Of a stretch of 64,000 nt of DNA, positions 7,309 to 15,153 are shown piece by piece (position 1 is the stretch's first letter; every line of letters starts with the position of its first letter). Source of the DNA: Caryophanales bacterium UBA6259 (GTDB taxonomy: Bacteria > Bacillota > Bacilli > Tepidibacillales > Tepidibacillaceae). The notes beneath the pieces were generated by a model that ran no database searches, was not told where the DNA came from, and saw only the letters and a program-made list of their open reading frames with translations. The stretch covers positions 9,329-73,328 of the forward strand of contig DJVJ01000050.1 of the NCBI GenBank assembly GCA_002441135.1. The letters are read 5' to 3'. The translations under genes were made by a program, and so were the position numbers.

Positions 7309-8361
7309 TTATTCACTAATGGCTTTTAATACCGCTTGATAATCATTTTCTACCACCAAAGGCTTTTCTGTAATGGTTTCTACAGCGGTATTTGGATCCT
7401 TTAATCCGTTACCCGTTAATACACAAACTACCACTTCTTCTTCTGAAAAATAACCGGCTTTTTTCTTTTTCATTACTCCAGCTAAGGAGGCTGCAGAAGC
7501 TGGTTCAGCAAAAACCCCTTCTGTTTTTGCTAGCAATCGATAGGCTTCTAAAATTTCCTCATCTGTAACACTATCAATAAGTCCTTCTGATTCCTTTACT
7601 GCATTCATTGCTCCATCCCAACTAGCTGGTCTTCCAATTCGAATCGCTGTCGCAATGGTTTCTGGGTTATAAATTGTTTCGCCCTTTACTAAGGCTGCAG
7701 CCCCCTCCGCCTCAAAGCCAAGCATTCTAGGTAGCTTATCCATTTTTCCAGCCTGATGATATTCCTTAAATCCTTTCCAATATGCGGTAATATTGCCTGC
7801 ATTCCCTACTGGAATCGCTAAACAATCTGGTGCTTCCCCTAGCATATCTACTACCTCAAAAGCGGCTGTTTTTTGCCCTTCAATTCGATAGGGATTTACA
7901 GAGTTGACTAAAGTATATTTATCCGATTCTGCTATTTGTTTAACAATGTCCAATGCTTCATCAAAATTCCCTTTAATTGCAATCACCTTTGCTCCATACA
8001 TCATTGCTTGTGCAAGCTTTCCTAATGCAATGTTACCATCTGGAATTACGACAATACTGGTAATTCCAGCTTTTGCCGCATAGGCACTTGCTGCTGCAGA
8101 GGTATTGCCAGTTGAAGCACAGATAATCGTTTTACTACCAGCTTCTAATGCCTTAGCAACGGCCATCACCATGCCACGATCTTTAAAGGAGCCAGTAGGA
8201 TTCAATCCTTCAAACTTTAGGTATATTTTAAGTCCTAATTGCTTTGAGAGATTTTTCGCCTCGATTAATGGAGTATCGCCCTCATGCAAAGACAAAATAG
8301 GTGTATTTTCATTGATAGGTAAAAAATCCTGATATTTTTTAATTAATGGCTGGAAGCTCAT
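7309..8361 (-). CDS. thrC: Threonine synthase
   Basis: ThrC converts O-phosphohomoserine to threonine using pyridoxal phosphate. The 350-residue protein is the short class of threonine synthase. The PLP lysine is K60 in NPTGSFKDRGM, and the phosphate-binding glycine loop VGNAGNITAYWKG is visible. Its ATG overlaps the hom stop (ATGA), which indicates translational coupling. Confidence 0.96.
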   Translation of the reverse strand: MSFQPLIKKYQDFLPINENTPILSLHEGDTPLIEAKNLSKQLGLKIYLKFEGLNPTGSFKDRGMVMAVAKALEAGSKTIICASTGNTSAAASAYAAKAGITSIVVIPDGNIALGKLAQAMMYGAKVIAIKGNFDEALDIVKQIAESDKYTLVNSVNPYRIEGQKTAAFEVVDMLGEAPDCLAIPVGNAGNITAYWKGFKEYHQAGKMDKLPRMLGFEAEGAAALVKGETIYNPETIATAIRIGRPASWDGAMNAVKESEGLIDSVTDEEILEAYRLLAKTEGVFAEPASAASLAGVMKKKKAGYFSEEEVVVCVLTGNGLKDPNTAVETITEKPLVVENDYQAVLKAISE

Positions 8362-9665
8362 GCAATTTCCTCTCCTTCGATAGGGAAAATATTATTGATT
8401 TTATCAACAACAGCCAATTGATTTAGCTTATTAATAAACTTTGTTAATTGTGCTTTTGAGGTTGCATGTGTAGTAATGATTAGCTGGGCTTTCTTCTTTT
8501 CTTCTCCAGACATCTGCAATACCTCTTGTATACTAATTTCCTCTTCTGCTAAAACCTGAGTTATTTTTGCTAGTACCCCTACCTGATCAGAAACACTTAA
8601 ACGGATAAAGTATCTAGAAATTTTAAGTTCATCACTTTTTAAGGATTTTTTACGATAAGGAGCAACAACACCTCTTCCATTGACCCCTAAATTCATCTGT
8701 TTAATCACAGTGACTAAATCAGATACCACAGCTGTTGCGGTTGGTAATTGACCAGCACCTGGGCCATAAAACATGGTTTCACCCACTGCTTCGCCATAAA
8801 CATAAACTGCATTAAATACCCCATTAATTTTAGCCAGCTGATGATTATGATTAACCATAGTTGGTTGAACACTAATTTCGATTCCATTTTCGTTTACATT
8901 GGCGACTCCTAATAGCTTGATCTCATAGCCTAATTGCTTTCCAAACTCTATATCCTCTTTCTTGACAGAGGTAATTCCCTTGACTTCTACATCATGAATA
9001 CTAACATCCATATGAAAGGCAAGGTTACTTAAAATCGCCATTTTTCTAGCTGCATCTAATCCTTCGATATCATTAGTAGGATCAGCTTCTGCATAGCCTA
9101 ATTCTTGTGCTTTACGTAGCATCTCATCAAAAGGGAGCCCTTCCTCGCTCATTTTAGATAAAATATAATTAGTGGTGCCGTTCACAATGCCTACTAATTT
9201 TGTAATCCGATCAGAAGCAAAACCTTCTACAAGAGCCCTTATAATTGGTATTCCTCCTGCTACACTTGCTTCATAAAATAAATCACATTGATATTTACTT
9301 GCTTGAGCCAATAATTCTGGACCATGTAGTGCAATCAGATCCTTATTTGCCGTAACAATATGCTTTCCTTGACTTAAAGCATGCATTAAATATTCAAAGG
9401 TAGGATAAATATTACCCATGACCTCAATAATCACATCTATTTCTTCATTATTCAAAATCTCCCAAACGTCATTGGTAATTCGTTCAGGATCTCCGGGCCA
9501 CTCTCTTCGCTTTTCTAAGTCTTGCACTAATACTTTTTCAATCTTTATTGGATTACCTGTTTGTTTTTGTAAATCCTCTTGATGATCTTCAATAATCTTG
9601 GCAACCCCAACTCCTACAGTCCCTAATCCAAGAAGTCCTATTTTAATTTCTTTCTTCTCTTCCAT
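8358..9665 (-). CDS. hom: Homoserine dehydrogenase with C-terminal ACT domain
   Basis: Hom reduces aspartate semialdehyde to homoserine with NAD(P)H. The start is placed at ATG 9665 because AAGGAG lies just upstream and the nucleotide-binding motif GLLGLGTVGVGVA then begins at residue 10; the longer ORF adds 24 residues without homology. The catalytic region contains GIVNGTTNYIL and the YAEADPTNDIEGLDAARK segment. The last ~75 residues (from YFIRLSVSDQVGVLAKI) form an ACT domain that should mediate threonine feedback. Start of the hom-thrC-thrB block, itself 107 bases after the ACT protein. Confidence 0.96.
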   Translation of the reverse strand: MEEKKEIKIGLLGLGTVGVGVAKIIEDHQEDLQKQTGNPIKIEKVLVQDLEKRREWPGDPERITNDVWEILNNEEIDVIIEVMGNIYPTFEYLMHALSQGKHIVTANKDLIALHGPELLAQASKYQCDLFYEASVAGGIPIIRALVEGFASDRITKLVGIVNGTTNYILSKMSEEGLPFDEMLRKAQELGYAEADPTNDIEGLDAARKMAILSNLAFHMDVSIHDVEVKGITSVKKEDIEFGKQLGYEIKLLGVANVNENGIEISVQPTMVNHNHQLAKINGVFNAVYVYGEAVGETMFYGPGAGQLPTATAVVSDLVTVIKQMNLGVNGRGVVAPYRKKSLKSDELKISRYFIRLSVSDQVGVLAKITQVLAEEEISIQEVLQMSGEEKKKAQLIITTHATSKAQLTKFINKLNQLAVVDKINNIFPIEGEEIA

Positions 9666-9772
9666 TTCTCCCTCTCCTTTATCCATAACTATTCTAAGCT
9701 CACTAAAATCTTTTCTATTTATCTTCGGTTTCATCAAGACTCCATCTGAATAAAGTTTCGCTTTATTTGTGA

Positions 9773-10222
9773 TTAACCTCTACCAATTAATTGTGCCTTT
9801 CTTACCCCATCCATTGCTTTTAAATCATCCAACAGATTTGTTACACTAATCTCCATATATACCGTATCGATGGAAAGAATCACATTAGCAATCTCTTGTA
9901 AAGGTATCGACTGATTAATTGTTAATACGTTGCCTTTTACCTGTGCAATATTAGATAACACTTTAGAAAGTATTCCAGAACGATGTTCTAAATCAAGACC
10001 GATAGTAATAATTTTTTCTCTCATCATTGCATTAAAAGGAAAGATACCCTCTTTGTATTTGTAAAAAGCGCTACGACTTAGGCCAACCATTTTTACTGCC
10101 TCATTCACTGTCCCAACTTCATGATTATGTAAAAGTTTTTTTGCTTCAATGGTTTTTAATATGGCATCTGGTAAAATATCCGCTCGTACAAGGTAGTATA
10201 ATTCATCATCTTTTTTCGTCAT
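9773..10222 (-). CDS. PheB/UPF0735-type ACT domain protein
   Basis: A 149-residue protein starting at ATG 10222 behind GGAGG. Residues ~28-62 look like a helix-turn-helix (NEAVKMVGLSRSAFYKYKEGI), and residues ~72-148 form an ACT domain (LDLEHRSGILSKVLSNI). This is the UPF0735/PheB family, which lies next to obg in Bacillus. There it precedes pheA, whereas here it precedes hom-thrC-thrB. A regulatory role in aspartate-family amino-acid synthesis is plausible from context but not demonstrated by the sequence. Confidence 0.85.
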   Translation of the reverse strand: MTKKDDELYYLVRADILPDAILKTIEAKKLLHNHEVGTVNEAVKMVGLSRSAFYKYKEGIFPFNAMMREKIITIGLDLEHRSGILSKVLSNIAQVKGNVLTINQSIPLQEIANVILSIDTVYMEISVTNLLDDLKAMDGVRKAQLIGRG

Positions 10223-10265
10223 CACGAGTCCTCCTGTTGAATACATTTGTTTTTATATAAAAGAC

Positions 10266-10294
10266 ATTATAATAGATAAATTGGGATTAAACAA
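10266..10294 (-). promoter_or_regulatory. Sigma-A promoter of the ACT-hom-thrC-thrB operon
   Basis: TTGTTT (10289-10294), 17-base spacer, TATAAT (10266-10271) on the minus strand, with the ATG about 44 bases further on. The leader is too short for a riboswitch or T-box. Confidence 0.65.
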
Positions 10295-10361
10295 TCCTTA
10301 TTTTTCAAAGAAAACCCTTACATTTTCACTTTTTTTTCGAAGAGGAAATATTGTTCCAAAC

Positions 10362-10392
10362 AAAAAACAGACCGGATTGGTCTGTTTTTTTT
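10362..10392 (-). terminator. Terminator after obg
   Basis: Perfect stem AAAACAGACC / GGTCTGTTTT extended by A/T pairs, with a 5-base loop and T-runs on both sides. It lies 17 bases after the obg stop. Confidence 0.85.
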
Positions 10393-10408
10393 AGTTAACA
10401 TTATTTAA

Positions 10409-11695
10409 TTAATCAACAAATTCAAATTCAAAATCAGCGATTCGAACACTATCTCCATTTTCAGCGCCAAGCTTTCTTAACTCATTATCTACTCCCATGT
10501 TTCTCAAAATTCGACCAAAGCGTTGAATGGAATCATAATGATTAAAATCTGTCATTTTAAACAGTTTTTCAATACTTGCTCCTTCAACCACGAAAATATC
10601 ATTTTCTTTACGTACTGTAAATTCATCTTCTGCCTTAGGCTTCATTTTGTAAACCACTTTTTCTTCTTCGCTTTCCACGATATCAATTAATGGTTTAACA
10701 GGAATCTGATCTAATAAATCAGCAATGGCATACAAAAGCTCAGAAGTTCCTTCACCAGTGGCAGCAGAAATCGGATAAACAGGGTACTGTTCCCCAACTT
10801 TTTCCTTAAATTCCTTTAAATATTCCTCTGATTCTGGAATGTCCATTTTATTGGCAACAATAATTTGCGGACGTTCTAACAGCTTTAAGTTGTATTGCTC
10901 TAACTCATTGTTTATTTTAACCCAATCTTCATATGGGTTGCGTCCTTCACTGCCTGACATATCTACCACATGGACAACAATTCTCGTTCTTTCAATATGT
11001 CTTAAAAATTGATGACCCAAGCCAGCACCTAAATGTGCTCCTTCGATTAATCCAGGTAAGTCAGCCATAACAAAGCTTCTACCGTCAGGTACCTCAATAA
11101 GACCTAAGTTTGGAGTAAGCGTTGTAAAATGGTATGCAGCAATTTTTGGTTTTGCTTTTGATACACTAGATAAAAGAGTGGATTTTCCTACACTAGGGAA
11201 ACCAGCTAGTCCAACATCCGCCATCACCTTTAATTCTAAGACAAGATAACGTTCTTGGCCTGGCTCTCCTTTTTCCGCAATATCTGGAGCTGGGTTAGCA
11301 GGAGATGCAAATCTCATATTCCCTCTGCCACCTCTACCACCTTGTGCAACGACTACTTGTTGTCCCTGCTCCGTTAAATCGGCAATCGTTTCCTGTGTAT
11401 CATCATCAATGATTACCGTTCCCGGTGGTACTTTTACAATCATATTCTCTGCATTGGCACCATGTTGGGCTTTACTTCGTCCATTTTCTCCTTTATCCGC
11501 TTTAAAATGTCTTTGGTAACGGAAATCAAGAAGGGTTCTTAAACCCTCCTCTACTTGAAAAATTATATCTGCACCTTTACCACCATCACCACCAGCCGGA
11601 CCACCTAATGGGACATACTTTTCACGACGAAAAGCCTTTTGTCCATTACCTCCATCTCCAGCTTTCACATATATTTTAACCTTATCTACAAACAT
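10409..11695 (-). CDS. obgE: Obg/CgtA GTPase
   Basis: Obg is an essential GTPase involved in 50S ribosome maturation and, in Bacillus, in stress signalling and Spo0A phosphorelay activation. The 428 residues show the Gly-rich OBG fold (1-158, with GGDGGNGQKAF and GGPAGGDGGKG), then G1 GFPSVGKSTL, G3 DLPGLIEGAHLGAGLG and G4 NKMD, and a C-terminal OCT domain (~345-425). The start MFVDKVKIYVK is canonical. The Shine-Dalgarno is weak: GGTG 8 bases upstream, and GGG abutting the ATG. Spo0B, normally adjacent, is 1.5 kb upstream because a tnpB element lies between them. Confidence 0.97.
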   Translation of the reverse strand: MFVDKVKIYVKAGDGGNGQKAFRREKYVPLGGPAGGDGGKGADIIFQVEEGLRTLLDFRYQRHFKADKGENGRSKAQHGANAENMIVKVPPGTVIIDDDTQETIADLTEQGQQVVVAQGGRGGRGNMRFASPANPAPDIAEKGEPGQERYLVLELKVMADVGLAGFPSVGKSTLLSSVSKAKPKIAAYHFTTLTPNLGLIEVPDGRSFVMADLPGLIEGAHLGAGLGHQFLRHIERTRIVVHVVDMSGSEGRNPYEDWVKINNELEQYNLKLLERPQIIVANKMDIPESEEYLKEFKEKVGEQYPVYPISAATGEGTSELLYAIADLLDQIPVKPLIDIVESEEEKVVYKMKPKAEDEFTVRKENDIFVVEGASIEKLFKMTDFNHYDSIQRFGRILRNMGVDNELRKLGAENGDSVRIADFEFEFVD

Positions 11696-11722
11696 CCCTA
11701 TGCACCGTTACAAAAAATCTAC

Positions 11723-11748
11723 AAAAATCTAATGATTAGAGATTTTTT
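11723..11748 (-). terminator. Stem-loop at the right side of the tnpB element
   Basis: TCTAAT-G-ATTAGA (11728-11740), extended by A5/T6 with a one-base bulge. The minus-strand transcript continues into a T-rich stretch. It could end tnpB/omega-RNA transcripts or be part of the element's end. If it terminates, obg would need a promoter in the ~25 bases left. Confidence 0.4.
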
Positions 11749-11754
11749 CCTTAT

Positions 11755-11880
11755 TCAACGTGTCCGATTTTGTGCTTCCGCAGAATTTACACTACTTTCG
11801 TTTGATATGACACTCCAAAGGCTTAAATTCCTGCGTAACGAACAGTACATATCAGCATCATCTTGAACGTGATATTATGC
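11755..11880 (-). ncRNA. Probable TnpB omega-RNA (reRNA) at the element's right end
   Basis: TnpB-guiding RNAs come from the 3' end of tnpB plus the right end. Immediately after the tnpB stop the minus strand carries a long-range stem, CGCAG(G)AATTT paired with AAATTCTGCG (plus-strand arms 11825-11835 and 11779-11788). This stem encloses a smaller TTTG/CAAA hairpin, so the region is structured and non-coding. The scaffold probably ends near GTTGAA (about 11755), with the guide taken from the flank. The 3' boundary is inferred. Confidence 0.5.
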
Positions 11881-13104
11881 TGATTTCGGATATCTTGAAA
11901 GATTAATAGATGCATTTTTATCTCGATCTATTTTGAAATTGCATGACGGACAAACAAAAACCCTATCTTTTAATTTCAAATCTTTCTTTATATCCCCACA
12001 ATTCGAACACGTTTTGCTTGATGGATAAAATCTATCCGCTTTCACAAATTCAATCCCATTTAATTTGCTTTTGTATTGCAGGGTAGTGATGAATTTATGG
12101 AAATTTTGTTCTTGAATCGCCTTGGATAGATGTTTATTCTTCATCATGCCACTTACGTTTAAATCTTCAACAACAATGGTAGATGGCTTGGTTTTCACTA
12201 TCTCGTTTGTTGCTTGATGAATGTGGTTTAAACGAATATTAGTAAGCCTTCGATGTATAAGTTTTATTTCTTTCTCTAATTTTTCGATATTTTTCGATTT
12301 TGTAAATTTGTAACGGTTTTCACCTGCCTTTCCTAATGAAGTTTTGTTTTCTTCATATTTTCTTGAAACTTGCCTTTGCTTTCTTTTTAACTTTTTCTTT
12401 AGTCGTTTTACTTCTTTTGTTTTATTGATATTTTTAAAAGGTTTATCGATATTTGAAACCACTGCTAAATCTTTTATTCCCAAATCGATGCCTATAGAGA
12501 TTCCTGTATTTTTTTCTGCTGTTTCTGCCACTTCTACCCCTACAGAAATATACCAATACTTATGGTCGTACGTAATTCTAGGATTTGTATATTTTACTCC
12601 AATCGGTATTTTATTCGGTTCGGCAACTTTCACCCATCCCACTTTTTCGATTAGAACTGCATCATCTTTTACTTTTAATTTAACGTTATCATTGTAGAAG
12701 GATATTTTTGATTTTTTTCTGCTTTTGAATCTTGGGAAATCTTCAAAATCCCTAAAAGTTAGTGGCTTCCCGCTTTTGATTGCTGATTTTCTATATCGAT
12801 AGCCATACTTTTTACTTTCTACATGGAATCTGTCAATTGCCAAGCAAACATCTTTTACCGCTTGTTTTCCAACGTTATTACTAACATCATAAAGCCATTC
12901 ATATTCTTTACTTTGTTTTAATTTGGTAAGCTTTTTTCTTAAAACTCGATCAGAAATTTTATTCAGCTTTCCTGTTTTCTCAAAATGCTCAATTTGCTTG
13001 TTTAATGCCCAATTAAATATATACCTAGACGTTCCTGCTGATTTCCAGAGTTGTTTTTCTTGTTCTTCATTGGGAATTAATCTAACTTTCTTCGCCAGAA
13101 TCAC
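11875..13104 (-). CDS. tnpB: RNA-guided endonuclease TnpB (IS605 family)
   Basis: TnpB is the programmable RuvC-type DNA nuclease of IS200/IS605 elements and the ancestor of Cas12. The 409-residue ORF is intact. It has an N-terminal helix-turn-helix/OrfB region with ILAKKVRLIPNEEQ, the RuvC-I motif GIDLGIKDLAV (catalytic D207), RuvC-II VVEDLNVSGM (E313) and a zinc ribbon with C366, C369, C385 and C388. RuvC-III is KIDRDKNASINL (D393/D395). All catalytic residues are present, so it is probably active. It starts at GTG 13104, ten bases after AAGGAG. Confidence 0.93.
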   Translation of the reverse strand: MILAKKVRLIPNEEQEKQLWKSAGTSRYIFNWALNKQIEHFEKTGKLNKISDRVLRKKLTKLKQSKEYEWLYDVSNNVGKQAVKDVCLAIDRFHVESKKYGYRYRKSAIKSGKPLTFRDFEDFPRFKSRKKSKISFYNDNVKLKVKDDAVLIEKVGWVKVAEPNKIPIGVKYTNPRITYDHKYWYISVGVEVAETAEKNTGISIGIDLGIKDLAVVSNIDKPFKNINKTKEVKRLKKKLKRKQRQVSRKYEENKTSLGKAGENRYKFTKSKNIEKLEKEIKLIHRRLTNIRLNHIHQATNEIVKTKPSTIVVEDLNVSGMMKNKHLSKAIQEQNFHKFITTLQYKSKLNGIEFVKADRFYPSSKTCSNCGDIKKDLKLKDRVFVCPSCNFKIDRDKNASINLSRYPKSA

Positions 13105-13226
13105 TTTCTAACAACTCCTTAATCATTTTTTTGGCTTTGTTGGCTCCAATCTCATAAGGTCATTTGGTATCAACTTTTCTTAATAGACAAATGATATTAT
13201 GTTATTCGATATATTTTTATATATTT

Positions 13227-13901
13227 TTATAGATGTTGCGAACCTCTTATTGTTAGTTCATTCGAAGGAAAATGAATATCCATTATCAATTCATTTATCG
13301 TATGTAAGTCAATAGAAAAATATCCTTTTTCTTCAGTTAACCGTTCTCCTAATTGATTTATTTTGAAAATAACCGAGGACACATCCCCCTCATATTCTAT
13401 AGTAACCATAATATCGTGAGTATTATGAGTAATTGTTAAATATAAAGGATAAATTTGATCCTGATTTTCCTGGCTAAAAGCCAATAAATCAATAAAAGCT
13501 TTTAAGTAGCTTAAGATCCATTTTCCATTTGCCATCTTCATGGTTTCATTTATATTTTCTTCTACTTCTAATTGAATATCCAATTTAGGATAATGAACAG
13601 GTAAAAGATATAAAAAGGCCGCTAAATCCTTGTCTTTAAAATTGGAAATATCGCTTTCCTGTTTCACCGTTTCGTAAACGCGATCAATGTATTCTTTAAT
13701 TTTCTCACATTTTTTCATAGATACATATCCAAGTATTACCTGAATATGATTTAACCAATCATGTCGGTAGATTTTCATTAAGCGAACAATGTTTTCATTA
13801 TCAGATAAATTTGTGTCATTTTTATTTTTCAACCATAACCAAATGATTATCCCTAGCTCCAATATGGATATCAATAAGAAAACCCACCAAATATGTTGCA
13901 T
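13227..13901 (-). CDS. spo0B: Spo0B-type sporulation phosphotransferase with N-terminal membrane helix
   Basis: Spo0B relays phosphate from Spo0F to Spo0A. The helical-hairpin segment YRHDWLNHIQVILGYVSMKK contains the phospho-accepting histidine (H47 from the chosen start, ATG 13901, behind GGAG). The rest is a degenerate kinase-like C-terminal domain. Residues 5-23 form a strong hydrophobic helix (HIWWVFLLISILELGIIIWL); B. subtilis Spo0B is soluble and lacks it. The gene follows rpmA as in Bacillus but has its own candidate -10 (TATACT, 13949-13954) after the rpmA terminator. The tnpB element now separates it from obg. Spo0B is the best fit because of the locus; a small sensor kinase remnant is the alternative. 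Confidence 0.8.
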   Translation of the reverse strand: MQHIWWVFLLISILELGIIIWLWLKNKNDTNLSDNENIVRLMKIYRHDWLNHIQVILGYVSMKKCEKIKEYIDRVYETVKQESDISNFKDKDLAAFLYLLPVHYPKLDIQLEVEENINETMKMANGKWILSYLKAFIDLLAFSQENQDQIYPLYLTITHNTHDIMVTIEYEGDVSSVIFKINQLGERLTEEKGYFSIDLHTINELIMDIHFPSNELTIRGSQHL

Positions 13902-14003
13902 TTGCATCACTCCATTAAAAAGTAACTGACAATAGACAACTCTCAATTAGTATACCTTACTTAGAGCGAAAATTGTATAAAAATGTAACACATTGAATAT
14001 GCA

Positions 14004-14033
14004 AATAAAAAATCCCAGTCTAAAGACTGGGAT
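14004..14033 (-). terminator. Terminator of the rplU-prp-rpmA operon
   Basis: Perfect 9-bp stem ATCCCAGTC / GACTGGGAT, 4-base loop, followed on the minus strand by a T-run. It lies 12 bases after the rpmA stop. Confidence 0.85.
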
Positions 14034-14045
14034 GTTATCATCAGC

Positions 14046-14336
14046 TTATGCTTCTACAGCTACTGGATATACACTAACTTTTTTGCGGTCACGACCTAAA
14101 CGCTCAAATTTAACGACACCGTCTACTTTAGCGAATAGTGTATCATCGCCACCAATACCTACGTTTACACCTGGGTAAATCTTAGTTCCTCTTTGACGAA
14201 CTAAAATGCTACCACCAGAAACCGTTTGTCCATCAGCACGTTTAACACCAAGACGTTTCGCCTGGCTATCACGACCGTTTTTAGTACTACCTACTCCTTT
14301 TTTAGAAGCAAATAATTGAAGGTTCATTTTTAACAT
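14046..14336 (-). CDS. rpmA: Ribosomal protein bL27, with cleavable N-terminal extension
   Basis: Large-subunit protein bL27, whose N-terminus reaches the peptidyl transferase centre. The 96 residues start MLKMNLQLFASKKGVGSTKNG. The LQLF|ASKKG sequence is the Firmicute-type pro-sequence that must be removed by the protease Prp, encoded by the next gene upstream. AGGAGGTGG lies 6 bases upstream of the ATG. Confidence 0.98.
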   Translation of the reverse strand: MLKMNLQLFASKKGVGSTKNGRDSQAKRLGVKRADGQTVSGGSILVRQRGTKIYPGVNVGIGGDDTLFAKVDGVVKFERLGRDRKKVSVYPVAVEA

Positions 14337-14350
14337 TGGTATCCACCTCC

Positions 14351-14692
14351 TCAGTCAACTTTTTTTACTCGTATATAACGCTCATACTCTTCTTCTATCA
14401 TTTCTAATGATAATATCAGAGCTTTCATTAATAATTGCAATTGATTATCCAACATTGGATCCTTTATTATCGGCACTTCCCATGATAGGAATCCACCGTC
14501 TTTTGGATGATTAAGAGGTTGTAGGTTAATTTGTAACAGTTTTTCTGCTGAATTAACCGCTCCAATCGCTAAAGCCGAAACAGCTGCGCAAACAATATCT
14601 TTTCCATGTTGAGCAAAATCAGCATGGCCTTTTATTGTTATATGAGAAATTCGCTGATCTTCTTTATCACGACGAATCATTACATTTATCAT
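14351..14692 (-). CDS. prp: Ribosomal-processing cysteine protease Prp
   Basis: Prp (YsxB) removes the N-terminal nonapeptide of bL27. The 113-residue protein shows the catalytic His and Cys in IKGHADFAQHGKDIVCAAVSAL (H23, C35). It lies between rplU and rpmA, the conserved arrangement that places the protease with its substrate. Its gene ends 14 bases before rpmA. Confidence 0.93.
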   Translation of the reverse strand: MINVMIRRDKEDQRISHITIKGHADFAQHGKDIVCAAVSALAIGAVNSAEKLLQINLQPLNHPKDGGFLSWEVPIIKDPMLDNQLQLLMKALILSLEMIEEEYERYIRVKKVD

Positions 14693-14704
14693 AATAATAT
14701 CAAA

Positions 14705-15016
14705 TTACGCGTTAATTTTTTCGATAACAACTTTGCTGAATGGTTGACGGTGACCTTGCTTACGACGGTAGTTCTTTTTCGCCTTGTATTTGTATACAAG
14801 AACTTTTTGTCCTTTACCGTTCTTTTCAAGCTTACCAGTAACTTTTGCTCCAGCTACAGTTGGGTTACCTACTACTAGTCCACTTTCCTTGGATACCATT
14901 AAAACTTGATCAAATTCAACAGTATCTCCTTCAGTAGTAGCTAATTTTTCGATGTAAATTACATCGCCTTCTTGAACCTTGTATTGCTTACCACCAGTTT
15001 GAATAATTGCGTACAT
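14705..15016 (-). CDS. rplU: Ribosomal protein bL21
   Basis: Large-subunit protein bL21, 103 residues, starting MYAIIQTGGKQYKV behind GAGGAGGTG. The C-terminal YKAKKNYRRKQGHRQ segment is typical of the rRNA-binding end. First gene of rplU-prp-rpmA, driven by a strong promoter with an ~85-base leader. Confidence 0.98.
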   Translation of the reverse strand: MYAIIQTGGKQYKVQEGDVIYIEKLATTEGDTVEFDQVLMVSKESGLVVGNPTVAGAKVTGKLEKNGKGQKVLVYKYKAKKNYRRKQGHRQPFSKVVIEKINA

Positions 15017-15101
15017 TGCCGCACCTCCTCATAATTTGAGACTCGCCAAAATTAGGTGCATCGAAATGCTTCAACCCATTTTGTGCGGTATATAACCATA
15101 C
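15017..15101 (-). promoter_or_regulatory. Probable L21 leader (r-protein autoregulatory 5' UTR)
   Basis: An ~85-base untranslated leader lies between the mapped promoter and rplU. In Firmicutes this position holds the L21 leader RNA, bound by L21 or L27 for feedback control. I assign it from position and length; the consensus structure was not folded. Confidence 0.45.
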
Positions 15102-15107
15102 TTAAAA

Positions 15108-15137
15108 ATATTAACACAAGGAAAGGAAGGATGTCAA
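15108..15137 (-). promoter_or_regulatory. Strong sigma-A promoter of rplU operon
   Basis: Consensus TTGACA (15132-15137), 18-base spacer, TAATAT (15108-15113) on the minus strand. Confidence 0.7.
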
Positions 15138-15153
15138 CTAGAACACCTTCATC

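Larger units (their letters stand above)
11723..13226 (-). mobile_element. IS200/IS605-superfamily (IS1341-type, tnpB only) insertion between spo0B and obg
   Basis: The segment holds one complete tnpB in the same direction as its neighbours, about 120 bases of AT-rich left-end sequence and about 150 bases of structured right end. No tnpA is present, so the copy could move only with a transposase in trans. IS200/IS605 elements make no target duplication and no terminal inverted repeats, so the exact ends cannot be fixed by eye. The given limits are the maximal space between spo0B and the hairpin at 11723-11748. spo0B and obg are adjacent in related genomes, which supports an insertion. Confidence 0.65.

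Noticed and set aside
7230..7316. 29-residue N-terminal extension of ThrB from GTG 7316
   Set aside because: Composition is a repetitive Arg/Glu/Lys stretch without family counterpart; ATG 7229 has a better ribosome-binding site and gives the normal length.
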